Shown here in pieces: positions 1 through 13,934 of a DNA stretch of 64,000 nucleotides (within the stretch, counting starts at the first letter, position 1; every line of letters starts with the position of its first letter). The DNA is from Lucifuga dentata. Its lineage: Eukaryota; Chordata; Actinopteri; Ophidiiformes; Bythitidae. A model generated the notes under the pieces. It did not search any database, was not told the DNA's origin, and saw only the letters and a list, made by a program, of their open reading frames with translations. Made by a program: the position numbers and the translations under genes. The stretch spans positions 62,001 to 126,000 of the forward strand of contig VXCM01000907.1 of NCBI GenBank assembly GCA_014773175.1, given 5' to 3'.

Positions 1-162
1 GACGAGGACAGAGGAAAGGAGAAACAATGTTTTTTTTTTTCCTCTTCTTGTATTCTCAGGAGGAATGCTTCTCAGATTGAGCTTTATTTTTCAAAACTTG
101 TGCCAACGCCAAACTACGTTTTGTATGCTGACAGTCTCCGTGTCTGTCTCCTCCTCCTCCAG

Positions 163-221
163 AATGCTGCCTGCTCCTCTCATGACATACCAGTATCAGA
201 GGAGCTTCATCAAAGCTGCCA
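163..221 (+). CDS. arhgap26: arhgap26 exon: RhoGAP domain ([20 protein letters not shown])
   Basis: The acceptor is a CTCCTCCTCCAG tract and the donor is A|GTGAGT. The reading frame gives [19 protein letters not shown], matching the human [19 protein letters not shown] segment of the RhoGAP fold. The exon ends in phase 1 (first base of a Lys codon), which the exon at 6183 completes. It is the most 5' coding exon in the window. Confidence 0.93.
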
Positions 222-3200
222 GTGAGTATTGCTTCTCTTATGTCTCTATTTCAGATGTGACCCCATGGGATTCATTTGGCACAACATAAAACAGATTGTG
301 AGGTTTGATTCCCACTGAGGCCTTACGTATGAAAATATATGCACAGCAAGAGCACTCTAGGTAAAAGCACAAAGCAGGAACATGTGGCTTACAGTTGATC
401 TGACAACTAACTGCTAACCAGGGGAATCCTTAATTGAGTTAAATAAGTTTATTGATTTGATGTTTATGATTGTTGAAAAGATCAGTTAAAATACAGACCT
501 GGTCCTCTTCTTTCTTTCCCATTAGATATCTGTTTTGCAGAAGCATTCCTCCCCAGTTAAAATGTTTATAGTAGAAAATGAGAAGAGCACACGATTAGGT
601 CATGACTCTGTATTAAACGAGGGAAGTTGCAAATGTACAGTTCACCTGCTGAGATACCAGCACACCCACTGTACCAGCAGGACACCTCTGTCTATTTGCT
701 GTGGTAACTCAGCCCTCCCGCTGTGCAGCTTCATGTCTTGTGTAACTCACAGTATGTTACTTACCTGCTCTGTACAGGCTCTTTATGCAATATTTTTTTC
801 ATTTTTAAATTCCCCACTGGCAGGAAAAGCCTGGTGAGCAGACAACCCAAGAAAAGCTCTGTGTTTTGATATTTGTATGGTCAACTTTGGTCAAATAGTA
901 GCTGTAATATTTATATTTTTTCCCCAACAACTGAAGTAAATCCTTGTATTTTGTACTCTAAATTCAGATTCAAACAGTAATGAAATTATGTCACTTTTGG
1001 TGCAATTCAAACTTTCCTTCATTAAGTTGTAGCCATTTTTGGCTCCCTCGTCCAAACCGCTAACCAAGAAGAGCCATGTCTGCCCCCTGGTGGAAGCTTC
1101 TAGTAATATTAGCTGCAAAGCACTTCATTCGGCCATGGGCATTTCCTTATCTCCTTATCATTTTCCTTGTACTGCAGCGCCACTGGCCCATCTGACCGAT
1201 TTAATGTTACGGTTTTAGAGAAGTATTTTAAACGTATTCTACATTTTTTTTTAAACAAAAAAATAAGGTGGTGCTAACTGCAACTTTTTAGATGTTTAAT
1301 TTACAAAACATGCATACACGGTTGACTTTATGACAGATTTAAGCTATCCAACACTTACATTTATTGCTGCATATTCCAAATCCTTGTTACTACTTCATAT
1401 ACACCTTGAATACAATATAAAAATACTCAGAACCACAAACTGATTTGGAGCATAAAACAGTCTTCAGTCAAGGAAGTCGTTTTTTTCAATCAATCAATTA
1501 ATTTATTTAAAGTGCAAAATCACCATGCATCATGGTCCCGATACACTTTACAGTAAAGGTAAAAAGTAGGGACATTAAAAAGATCATCAAAGCAAAGTTA
1601 CAGTAAAAACAAGAACATTAAAAGAGCAAAGTTAAAAGGATGCTTGAAAAAGTAATAATCTAAGGTAGGCCGTAAAATAATGAATAGAGGTGGGTTTTCA
1701 ACCTTGATTTAAAATTTTCAACTGAGCTTGCTTCTTTAACATGTAGTGGTAGTGTATTCCAGAGATAAGGGGCACGGTAAGCAAATGCTCTAAAGCCAAG
1801 CGATTTTTTGTTAATTGAAGGAATAACCAGGAGAGCAGCATCGAGAGAACGGAGAGGACGAGCTGGTGTGTATGGTGTAAGTAGCTCAGATAAGTAAGGT
1901 GGTGCAAGTCCATGCAAGGCCTTATAAGTTAAAAGAAGAACCTTAAAATCAGCTCTAGCTTGTACTGGTAGCCAATGAAGAGAGGCCAGAACGGGTGTTA
2001 TATGATCATATTTTCTAGTTTTTGTCAGGAGTCTAGCTGCAGCATTCTGGACAAGCTGCAGACTTCTAATAGCATAGTTTGGAAGACCAGAGAGAAGTAC
2101 ATTACAATAATCAAGTCTGGAAGATACAAATGCATGGATCAAAGTTTCAGCATCACGTAATGATAGAATAGGCCGGATCTTAGCAATATTACTGAGATGA
2201 AAAAATGCTTTTCTTCCAGGTTTGGTCAGGTTTTGTATGGTCTGGTTTAGCTTAGTTGGACTTGTGTTGTCCAGTCGAGCGAGATCCATTCTCTTCTTAA
2301 TTTCTCCTCCTAAACAACAATCACGGCTTATTAAAGCTAGCTGTGTTATAGCCTAGTCTAGTTGAGTTTAGTCTGGCCTGGTGTGTTTCAGGATGTATCA
2401 GTGACCTGTTTTCTGTCTATTGGTTGCTAAGCTCCATGAATGATCTGACGGGGAAGGAACTACAGGAAATAACCAAGTGTCTCTGGCAACATGCACAGGA
2501 AATGGCTCCATAGTGAGCCAACGAAAGAGAAGATAGGATGTGTGCATGTGTGTGTTGTGTGACAGAGGTGTAGACTCTAACTGTACCAGAGTTATAGATT
2601 TGTGACATCTATTTTGCATGTTTTTGTGGTCATCTAATAATCATAAATTAAAAATGTGACTTTTATTTATAAGATTAATTATTGTCTAGTTTTTTCTTCT
2701 TCTCTTAAAGTTCTTCCATTCTCATTTTTTATCCCCTGCCTTTCATCAGTTTCTGCACAAGTGAGTTGATGTCTCAGCATGTGCCCAAATGTGTGTGTGT
2801 GTGCATTATGTATGAATGTGTGTTTGCACTTTTGTATTTCTCCAAAGCAGGATTTAGCAGCAGCGGAGTGTTTTGAGGGCAGCGTCCTCAGTTGAACTCT
2901 CTTCTATCATCTCCTCCCATTTCTCTCCTCCTCTCCTCCTTTCTTTCACATCTCCTCTCAAACTCCTCCCACCGTTCTGTCCAAAAATCTCATCTTTCTC
3001 CTCCTCCTCCTCCTCCTCCTCCTCCTCCTCTTGTTTTCTCTCAGCTTATTCTTACCATCACATGCGACTCTGGTTTAAATATCCAGATTAAACAAACATT
3101 AATGGGGAGGGTAGAAGAGAATGAGGAAATGGAGTGGGGAAAAAAAAGNGGCGCCACCTGGATTTTGGATACAGCCTGAGGCACACACCAGCAAGAAAGC

Positions 3201-6082
3201 ACACGATTACCTTACCTCTAATCATTAGGCTTTTCCTGCAGTCTCTCGGTCTCATTAATTCATCACTTTGTCCTCCTTTTTCTCATTAGATTGTCTAATT
3301 TATTACTTTCTAACTTTGTCTCTTTACCTTTTAGTCATATTTTCCCTTGAATTTCCTACTTTCCTTCTCCTGGACTGAATTATTCATTTTTACAGATTAC
3401 TGTAAAGTTTTTACTAATAAAGAGAGGTGGGATGATGAGAAACGACGAGGAGATGAATAATGATGATGACCAAGGGCTGAATTTAAAGCTGTGGCATGAT
3501 GAAGAAGCATGCAGGGCTTCATTGTAATGGTGACTAGCTAGATCATGCGTGCAAAGACAAAAGGGCATATCTATGTGAACGTATTATTTTCATTCATATA
3601 TCTGCAGTATACCCATAGTAATGGACGTTTATAAGTAAAAGGGTAAATCTGAGGAGTGTGTTAAATATGCTTTCATCCATTCACATGCATGTCTTGAACA
3701 CTTTTAAAGAGGACATGCTTTTTGTTAAACAGGAACATGAAGAGATTGTAGCAGCCATGATGTTCAAGCCCCAATGTATGCATATTCATTTAGGGACTCT
3801 AATCATAAAGTCAACCCATGGTGGACTGTATGAGTGATTATTTGTATGGGTTTTACTGAATCCTTGCATGATGCTGTGGATTCAGTGGAGAAACACACAC
3901 AACCCCAAAGCAAACCCTGTAGGCACACATGAGATATGGAACATACATACAACACGAGTCAAGAGATGTCAAGAATGAAAGATGAGCATTGAGTAGTGCG
4001 AGCAGCTGGTGGTGCTGGAGTTTGTTTAGATCTGACAGCCAGTTGACGTGGCGAGAAACGTCGGGGAAATTATTCTGAAAATATAATCCATATGTAATCA
4101 GCTGTCATTGCTATCTTTTGACACCCTGAATCTTCTCTATGCAAGATAAACCCTATGTGTCTATATGATCATTGTATTTTACAGTGTTTCAGCTAAATTT
4201 CCAGTTTCTTGGATGTATGTGCATGTACCAAGGTTTGTGAGAGAATGTGCAAGTGTACGAATCCTGATGAGACATTGAGTTTGGGGCTAATGCTGCATTT
4301 GTTGTACCTCAGAACTGGTTAGCCATGACTCAGAATGACATAATTTACAACTGCCACAAATTTGAGCTAGACAGCATGGAAAGCAGCATGGACGGCTCAA
4401 TGAAAACTTTTGTTTGGTTTGCTCTGACAGACCACAAAAAGCTCCTGAGCCAATATTTAGTCCATACCGAAGCGCCTGAAAGGTGCAAAGATACGTTTGT
4501 TTTTCGTTTTTCGTGCTTTAGAGAAATGGTGTTTTACTTACTGTTCAGTGCAAGCAGCCATGTTGAAATGACGTCAAAACTCAACTTGGGGTTGGGAAAG
4601 CTTGCCTAACTTTCTGAGTTGGAATTCTCACTGGAAGGAGTGTTTTCTTTGGATTTTTCTTGGCGGACGTTGAAAATTCTGAGCTTTGAGTTGTAAGCAA
4701 ATGCAGCATTAGTTTGCTTTTGTGCAAAAATGATCGTATGTTCAAATGCACATTGTTGAGAAAAAAAAAAAGACCCATGAAGTTGTGTTTCTCTTTTGTT
4801 TGATGAAGTGAGAATCTGGGAAAAGTGATGGAAAGTCACCCTCCTTTCACTGGGGGATGAGATGAATGCTGAGATGGTAAATGACTTCAACTTGGACTCT
4901 CATCTTGCTGTGCTACTGACCACAGTGTTTCCTTAACATCCAGGCTGTGGTTGTGTGGTTTGTGTACTTCAACAAGTGGGTGTGTATTTGTGTGCAAGCA
5001 ATTTATTTAGAGTACCTGCAAGTAAAAAGAAATGCCAATTTAAGGTCTTTAAAATTTAAACCCTCCCTAATTATCTTTATTAAAGTTTAATTCCTTGCAT
5101 CACAGAACTTTTTAATGAAGTTTGTTTTTGATGTTAATATGAAATTAGATGCTTTGGCATTTGGGTGAACAGCTGTGTAAAAATTTAACCCTGAAAGCAC
5201 CCAAACATCTCACCAAACTGATGACTTCCTTGTTAAAGAGACAAGCTGGTACACGTTTTGATAAATGAAAATTACCTCATGAAATCATGTGTGACTCCAG
5301 CATTGGAGTTCATTTCAGACTATAATTTAAAAAAAAAAAATCAGTCAAGGACGAGCTTTTTTTTTGTTTTAAATTCAGCCATTCAGAAGTCTTAAAAGTG
5401 CTGAATTTGGTGTTTTGTGCATACATGACTATGTGTGTGCATGTATGTGTTCTGTTCTAACAGGAAGAAAGAGTGTGTGTGCTTTGGCATAATGTGTGTG
5501 GACACCAGAGGAGGCATTACATGGAACAAGTGTGATTATTTTCATAATCACATGCATCACGTGCATGCATCTGTTTGGAAGTCTGTGTGGGTGCAGCGGA
5601 TGTGCACATGCGTGTGTGTGATCAGTGTGTGATATTGGTTGCATGGTGTATGTTTTCATGCAGAGTGAGAATGAGTCAGTGTGTGTGAGAGAGAGAGATT
5701 TTTTTTTTTCCTTGTGATTGGGTTGTTCATATATGAGAGTAGGAATGTGTCCTACCTTTTCATACCTGCCAGTGGTGTGTGTGTGTGTATGTGTGTATGT
5801 GTGTGTACGTGTGCACACTGACAGCTGGGGCCAGAGGGGTTGATCTAGAGTGAGTCTTCTGTCACCTCTTTATCGACTGGCTCTGTGGCAGTGACTTATT
5901 ACAGTCGTTCATCAACAACAGGTCTCTCTGCCTCCCTCTGCCTCTCTCTGCCTGTCTACCTGCTCATCTGCGAAACTGCACATAAAACACTCACTGATGA
6001 AAAATTATCTTTGTCTCTGTCACTCCTGTCTCTCCATCTTTATCTGTCTCTTATCTGTCTCTTGCTCTGTCTGCTCTTCTCT

Positions 6083-6142
<60 letters not shown>

Positions 6143-7774
6143 TTCTCTCTCTGTCTCTGCCTTTCTACCTGTCTCTGTCCAGAGTTGGACAACCCAGAGG
6201 CCAGAGTGACAGAGATTCACTCCATCGTGCACCGGCTGCCTGAGAAAAACAGACAGATGCTGGAGCTGATGATGAAACACCTGGCCAAGTAGGTGGAGAT
6301 ATGCCACACACACATCTGGTGTCTCTTCTCCGTCCTTCATCTTTCCTCCTTTCACTTCCTCTCCTCTCCTCTCATGTTAACATTTGCCGTTTCATGCCTC
6401 TTGCATTGTCACGTGCAGATGTTAACGTGTCCCAGTTCATGAATGAGCTATAGATTTTACAAAACAAACTTCAACAAATCCTCAACAAGCTTTTTGCTTG
6501 ATTTGTTTCTCTTCACAAACTGTCTTTTCTGTTTATAGACAACAGCGCACAAACAAGACGATTTGTGAATCGAGCAGGTGGTGTGTCCGTTAGTTAGATA
6601 AGCACAAGCTGCTGCTGCCTATAAGCAAAAAGCAGGGCATGACATTGTTGGCTTATCAGTAATTATTCCTCTAATGCTGCCTGACTGGCATTGTGTTTCA
6701 CTCTAAAACCGTTTCTAAGCCGCCTGGCTTTACCAGGCTTTCTTCAGCAGCAGGAGCATGATATAATGTGCAACAAATGGGACAGCGGCCATGTTTATGC
6801 AATATATAAGTAAGCGCATGCGTATTTATCTCCAGCTCACCCACGTATTTAAGTAGATTACACCTGTCAACTCTCATCATCATCATCATCATCATTATCA
6901 TCATCATCATCATCATCACTGTGTGTGTGAATGGCGGATTTGTAGTAAACAGATCTGAGCTTTCTCAGCTCAACAATATCGCCAAGGTGCCTAAAAAGGA
7001 TGAGGTGAAAGGAAATGATACAGAAAGTAGCTGTTACATTGGTAAATCAAAATCAATTGATTCAAACAAAAGCAAGAAGAATAAAAGAATAAAAATACAG
7101 CTAAAGCAAGAACAGTGATCAATAAATAAATAAATGGTGATGGTTACAATACATTTCATCGAGACTAGCAAGTTATCACATTATAATATTCTCACTTTCT
7201 TAATTTTAATCTGTTGGTGTCTACTTTATACTTGCTGCATTTGCATTCGGAACTCAGAATTTTCAGCCTCTAACAGAAAGAAGTCAAAGAAAACACCTCC
7301 TCCACATGGATTTCCTACTCAGAAAGTCAGGCAAGGTTCCTCAACCCCGAGTTCAATATTGATATAATTTTAACATAGCTGCTACTGTAAACAGTAATTT
7401 CTCTGTAAATGAACATTTAGTTGGATTTCTCTTTAAATCATCAGCGTAGAGACACAGTAACAGGTTGAACATGTAGCACTGGGAATGCAGTAGCTGTTTT
7501 GAAAATGTGAAACAGCTTCTTTTGGTCCGACAGAGCAAACAAACCAAAGTTTTCATGGAGGCGTTCATGTAGTCTCTCACTTTGTTAAACTCAAACGTGG
7601 GTTGGTCGTAAATGAATTCTGAATTACGATTTCAGTTCTGAGGTACAACAAACAGCAACTGTATGATTTTATCTTGCACGTTGGCTTTAACTTATAGCAT
7701 GTTTGAATCGCTGATTTTGAATGCCAAAGTCTGCGATTTCCGTGCTCATATTATATGGATGAACTGATATAAAA

Positions 7775-7823
<49 letters not shown>

Positions 7824-10800
7824 GTGTGGCCAGTCACCACCAGCAGAACCTGATGACCATAGCAAATCTGGGCGTGGTCTTCGGGCCAACTTTGCTCCGC
7901 CCACAGGAGGAGACTGTAGCAGCCATCATGGACATCAAGTTCCAAAACATTGTAGTGGAAATCCTAATAGAGAACCATGAGAAGGTGAGCCTTGTGTGTG
8001 TGTGTGTGTTGATGTGGTAGAATGCTTTAAATNCCCCCCACCCATCTTCCTCAGCATATTAACTGTTGTATGATTGTGCATGAAGCAACAATTAACAAAC
8101 ATTTAACACACCCTCCAAACACATACCTGCTGCATACACACGCGCGCATGCATGTACATATGCACACATGCATATACAAGGCAAACTGCTTAATGCTGTG
8201 TATATACTTCAAAGCCTTGAGGCCACTTTCCCCCATAGATCAAAGCAGCTTATTGGCTGGCCAATCTGCTTATTGTGGTCACTATGGTAATGGTAACGGC
8301 CTGACTGTACAGCATCTTACACGCACAGCTTGCTTTGTCTGTTAAAAGACATCTTAGGCATGTGCACACAAACACACACATGCTAGAATAATGCATAAAC
8401 ATGTCGCAGCTGTGTGTGTAAGCATGCATTGATACAGGAGAAGTGTAAGTTTGTTTAAGCATGCATTCATGGTACATGCAGACACACACACTTACACACA
8501 CACAGAGTTCTCTCCAAGCTTCTCAGAGAAATGTTGGTGTTGTATTTAATTCCATCAACAACAAAAATAAATAAATCAGGACAGAGCAGCCCTGCAAAAA
8601 AAAAACAAAAAAAAACTGCATCACATATTTTTGCTCTCTCAGCTAATAAGAGGGAAATTATACAATCTTTTTCAGAGAATACTTTCTTTTTTCTCTTATT
8701 TTAGCCTGAAGCTTAAGTGAAGTGCTTTTTATCCTCTACTACCACTGCCACCCAAATGAAAACATTTCAAATTTCTATGTATGGAAACACACACAGTATG
8801 GAAACACTTTACAAGCATTAAGATGGCAGCATACTCATGTATTAGAGTATTTTGGTTTCATGAGATCCTGACATTTTACTGACGTTTCTGCAACCAAAAC
8901 AGCAAATCTAACGTGTTCAAATGACTTCTCCAGAGCTCTGATCTATTTTTCTTTTTTATTCTTGAGCAGAGCTATGGGTGTGGTGCCGGCTAAAGGCAGA
9001 AAAAGGCGACGACAGACAAATGGATGAGGAGATGATGATGTTTGACAGACAAAAGCACAGAGACATTAGCTGGGGGGGGAAAAAAAAAAACTTTGACGAG
9101 GCAAAAGTTATGAAACAGACTCCATGAGATAGTTTTTGGATCAGTTATAGTACATGTGATTTGTTGTATCTTCCATCATCATTTTTCAAGGAATATAAAT
9201 ATGTTTTAGCAATGTCATGACCAGTGCAACAAACCGCAGCCAAAATTTTACCCTGCTGTGTTTCCATGACGAAAAAGGCTGAGTCTGTAAGTTTTTTATA
9301 AGGCTTTTCAAGTTTAAATTTCATGCAAACTTTTGTGATTGTGCAGATATTCAGGGACATGCCGAGTTCTGTGGGTGGCTCATCCAACCTGCAGCTCAAC
9401 CTGTCCAGGAGGAGGAGCACAGAGAGCAAAGCTCCATCCTGCAGCGAGAGGCCTCTCACACTCTTCCACACACCCACACATTCCCAGAAAGGTGAGCTTT
9501 ACGCACGATACAACAGAGACACAGTCGTAGATGTAAAAAATTAAGCTCTTGGTTGAAACAGAATCTTTTATGCAATACTTTTAGACAGTACTCTTTTGGT
9601 ACACAACCGAATACTTCTTGAATTGATTATAATCTTGACTGCTCATACCTTCCCTCATTTTTTTTCATTTGAGTTGACCGACACCTGCTTTGTGTTTTAT
9701 GGAAATAAGTTTTAGTTCCAGCCATATAAACATTTTAACTATCAGAAAAACAGTTTCTGATAGCCCAGATAGCAAAAAATCAAATAAAACAAACAAAAAC
9801 AAAGTACACGTCCAAAACTGTTGCCTTCATAAATGGCTACTTTAATAGAAAGACTAGATAGCTGCATAATTATCCACACCAAAGTGTTTATAGATCTGGC
9901 TTTACTCCTGTAGGTGAGAAGAGGAACAGCGTTGTGAATGCCACAGTCGCTGAGCTGCAGCATCCCATCTCCTCCAGCACAAACTGCAACAGCAGCAGCA
10001 GCAGCAACAGCAGCCAGGGACGAACCCCGAGACACAGCCTGACCAGCAACGACGGGGAGCAAGACGGCAGAAACATCCGACCCAACTCGCTGTGAGTGTA
10101 AAGCTTAATTTAACCCATGTAGCATCTCACATGCAGAAATGCTGTTGATTGTGCTTTATGAGCAGCATCAAGACACACAGTGGCAAACGGAACATTAAAA
10201 CAAATGTCAAGAAAAGCAAAAATAAACCAGAGCAGCTGCTTTGCAGTGTGACATGTGTGTGGGTGTGGATGGGGATGGGATGCGAGCCTATAAAAAGAGA
10301 CATATGCAGATATACAAATAGTGATGTCAAACACGCACGACACACACTCATGTATGTAAAAAAAAAAAAAAAAAAATTACAGCCACCCAATGGCACAAAT
10401 ATGGGCAAATGTCGATGCACAGATCAAACAGGAATGCATGAACATATGTTCACATACACACATAATTGCAGTAGATATCTTATTAGATACAGTATATGGC
10501 TAATATTGATGCATATCTGCAGCTAAGAGTAAATGAAAATATATAAACTGTGTCTAGATTTAGTCTAACGTGAAATGATAAATGTAAAGTCAAACCTTAA
10601 GCAGTTTAAACAACTGAAACCAAAGACTAATTTAAACAAAAAGATTAGCACAACTCTAATATATGAGAAATACATGGTGGACATGCCCACACTTAGGGAC
10701 ATGCCCACACTGAGGGTGTAACAGGTGGAAATGCACAAGCCTGCATATGGAATTCACACTGGCATGGAGTGCAGACACATGGACTGACACACATAATGTT

Positions 10801-13368
10801 CACACAACACAGTGTATCTCTAAACCCCGGCCACCCACATCACCCTTCATCTGCCCATCCATCATCATGAGGTCCCTGATCTGTCATGTTGTTTGAATGA
10901 GCCACTTTGCTGTTGACGTAGACTTTGTCAGACTGGGAGAAGCTCTGAGCTGGCGGAGCCGCCTCAGGAGAAATCACAAGCCAAGCAAACCTTCACACAG
11001 CCTGTCAATAAGATGGCTGCACTTCATCGCTACTTACCTTTTTTTCTTCTATGTTCCTCATTCAACGTTCCTCACTTTGCTGTACTCTCTCACACTTCAC
11101 CTTCATTATTTTAATCCCTCACTCGGGTATAGTTATTATATCCACTCTCATCTCTTTGTCTACCTCTCAGTCTGAATTTAGTGCCAATGTTATTTATTAA
11201 ACTTTCATTTTGATAGATCATTATGCAGCTCATTATACATGTAATTCTCCATCGGGTAGAGTTCTAATTGGTTGGTTGAATTTCTGATTGGATGTCACTG
11301 GCAGTTGTTTCAATTTTTGGCTGTACTTTGGCTAAAATGGCTTGTGTCTAAATTTTCAAGTGCAGAAATTTGCATTTAAAACCCACCTTGATAATCAGTT
11401 TTAACCTTTAGATATCACATTCATAGTCAGAGTTCCAGTATGTCTGAATTTTTTCTCAGACTGCAGTATAGATCAAATGCAGAAAATAGAAACACATGTA
11501 CAAATGTAAGTTAATTTGTATTCAGATGCATTCTGAATATAATAAGCATGTTAATGCAAAGTGTAAATGGTGCCTATAATAGATGTCTGCATTTACATAC
11601 ACATTAAAGATGCAATTATAATGTGATTAAGGCAATAATGTGAGTGAGGCAGAACCATGTAAACACTGCGCTCTGATAATGGTCATGTGATTGTGTGTTT
11701 AATCAAAATAACCTCTAGTAGAGTATTTAAAAATCCACTGCATTAATAGATAGTTGTTAGGAAACCTTTTCATATTTTTAACTATAGTGAGGATGTTATT
11801 TGGAGTATATGAAATTTTAAATGTTTTTCATTATTAAATAGGTTCACTTGGAAATTAACATGTACCTGACATGTTACCTGTACATGTTTTAATCAGTACT
11901 TTTATTTATCATATGACAGTACATTTTACTGCTAATACTCAGTTATTTAAGTTGAATTTTGCATTCAGTGCTTTTAATGGAGTATGTTTCCGTTGTGGTA
12001 TTAGTACTTTTACTTGAGCAAAAGATTTAATTACTTCTTCCTCCAATATACTTGAGTAATACTCAAGTGAAGTACAAGTGCCTCCGTTTGGTTCTTGACT
12101 AAATATTTTTGGTTCCTTTCCACCTGTGACCAAAAAAAAAACCAAACCAAAAAAAAAAAAAACNAAAAAAAAAAAAAAACGCTTAGACATTATGGGACTG
12201 TAAGAGACATTCAGAGACATTATCAATTGTTTAACAAGTAGAAAGAGCAAAAATAGAGGACAGTGTTTTCATAGTTATCGCAAAAAGTGTATAAATGACA
12301 GAAAAGGCCAATAATAACTCATGACAGTGCAATGATTATGTAGTACTTTTGATTTGCAAACGGTATTCTAGAACATGTCGACTTCCTTTTCTCAGATTTT
12401 ACATCTTTTTTGTAAGTATGCTGAGGACTTTAGGATGAAGCTTGTATGCACCAGACTGCTGTGCAGTTGTAGTGTATGCCTGTGTGCGATCAGGCACACT
12501 TTATTGTGGGTGTATTTGGTGTGATATACGTACGTGGAGACATTACCCTTCATTAATTCCAACACAAGCTAATATAGTCATTTTCCAACTTCTAGTCCTC
12601 CTTACAGTCTCTGACATGGAAAATCTTATGCGCTTTGCACTTTGGTTTATGGCTGGATTTTATTTTCACTCATGAGAAAGCACTATGTGGTAAAATCCCT
12701 CCCAGCTCTCTCTCTCTTTGTGTGTGTGTGAATATATATATATTTTTTTGATGATGTAATATTACAGTTGGATATACTGTGCTTTAAATGCAAACGTCAG
12801 GCACAGCCAAACTCAGCCAAACTCAGCCAAACTCAGAAGCAACGTTAATAGTCATAACCCATAATTCTCACTAAATTCATCCTAAACAACCACTTTTACT
12901 CAGTTTTGCTTTGTTTTAATCCAAGCAGTTTATGTTTAAAAACATTTAATGACGAGTGTCAGTGCCTTGTAATATATTAAGGAATAAAATGTCATCCTGT
13001 CCTTTCAAATTGTAAAGTCCTAGTGATGTTTTAAACTCTTATTTGCTTCATGTGTTAGTGATCAATACTTTTGATTGATCAGCCAACTCAGTGGATGAGT
13101 CAGTTTATTTAAATGGCAAGTTTTGATCTGATCTCTCACACATTCTAGTCGGGCTGCATCTCTTTCTCAAGCCTCATCTGCTGCACTCATTGTCTCATTC
13201 TCACATGTAACACACACCACACCCACCCCTGTGCACCTGGACTCCTAGTAGTGTCTGCATGTTATTGCAGTTTTCTGTACCTCTCTTAAATGTGGAGTAT
13301 TAAAGCTGAGAATGTTGCAATGTAGTGAATTGATGGCCTGTCTGAAGTACAGGGGGAGCAGTTTAATT

Positions 13369-13399
<31 letters not shown>

Positions 13400-13432
13400 T
13401 ATTCTAAATCCAGTTAATTCACTTTTTTTTTN

Positions 13433-13465
<33 letters not shown>

Positions 13466-13887
13466 CGGTGAAATCCATTCCACTAGAGGTCTTCACTTGG
13501 TTTCTAGAAACTGAGACCTGACCTGGGACCCGTCTGGTCTCGGTCCAAATATTCAGCCTCATAAGGTCTGGGTGGGGCCCTGTGCTATTGCCGTCAACAT
13601 ATTAGAATATAGGGTGAAAATAGGACTTTCACTTATTTCTATAAATTAGTCTTTGAGACTTTTTGGAAATAGTTTCTATGAATTTACATTGATTCTTAGG
13701 AAACAACTGCTGCTGCTCATTAGTTGGTGGCGCTTCATGTTCCTGCCATTGTTGGTCTTCCCTCTCTGATTGGGTCTGTTCAGGTTGACCACACTTTAGA
13801 TCTGGACTAATTATCCTCGGATCTGTTCTGACTGTTCTCAGATCCCTTTCTTATCTGGTCTATTTTTTTCTGCTTTGCATCCTATAA

Positions 13888-13934
<47 letters not shown>

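Larger units (their letters stand above)
222..6182 (+). other. arhgap26: arhgap26 intron with a LINE fragment and a MITE
   Basis: No coding sequence is convincing here. It holds the L2/CR1-like fragment at 1487-2289, a (TCC)n run at 2999-3030, a TIR element at 4287-4712, GT-rich low-complexity DNA at 5430-5815 and a (CT)n tract against the downstream acceptor. One N sits at 3149. Confidence 0.8.
6289..7824 (+). other. arhgap26: arhgap26 intron with MITE copy 2 and two microsatellites
   Basis: It contains a (CAT)n run (6874-6918), the inverted MITE copy (7231-7661) and the (CT)n acceptor tract (7777-7822). No exon is seen. Confidence 0.8.

Noticed and set aside
2873..3179. Poly-Ser and poly-Pro open frames
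   Set aside because: They are products of the (TCC)n microsatellite.
5429..5818. His/Thr-rich minus-strand open frame
   Set aside because: It is a translation of GT/CA-rich low-complexity DNA.
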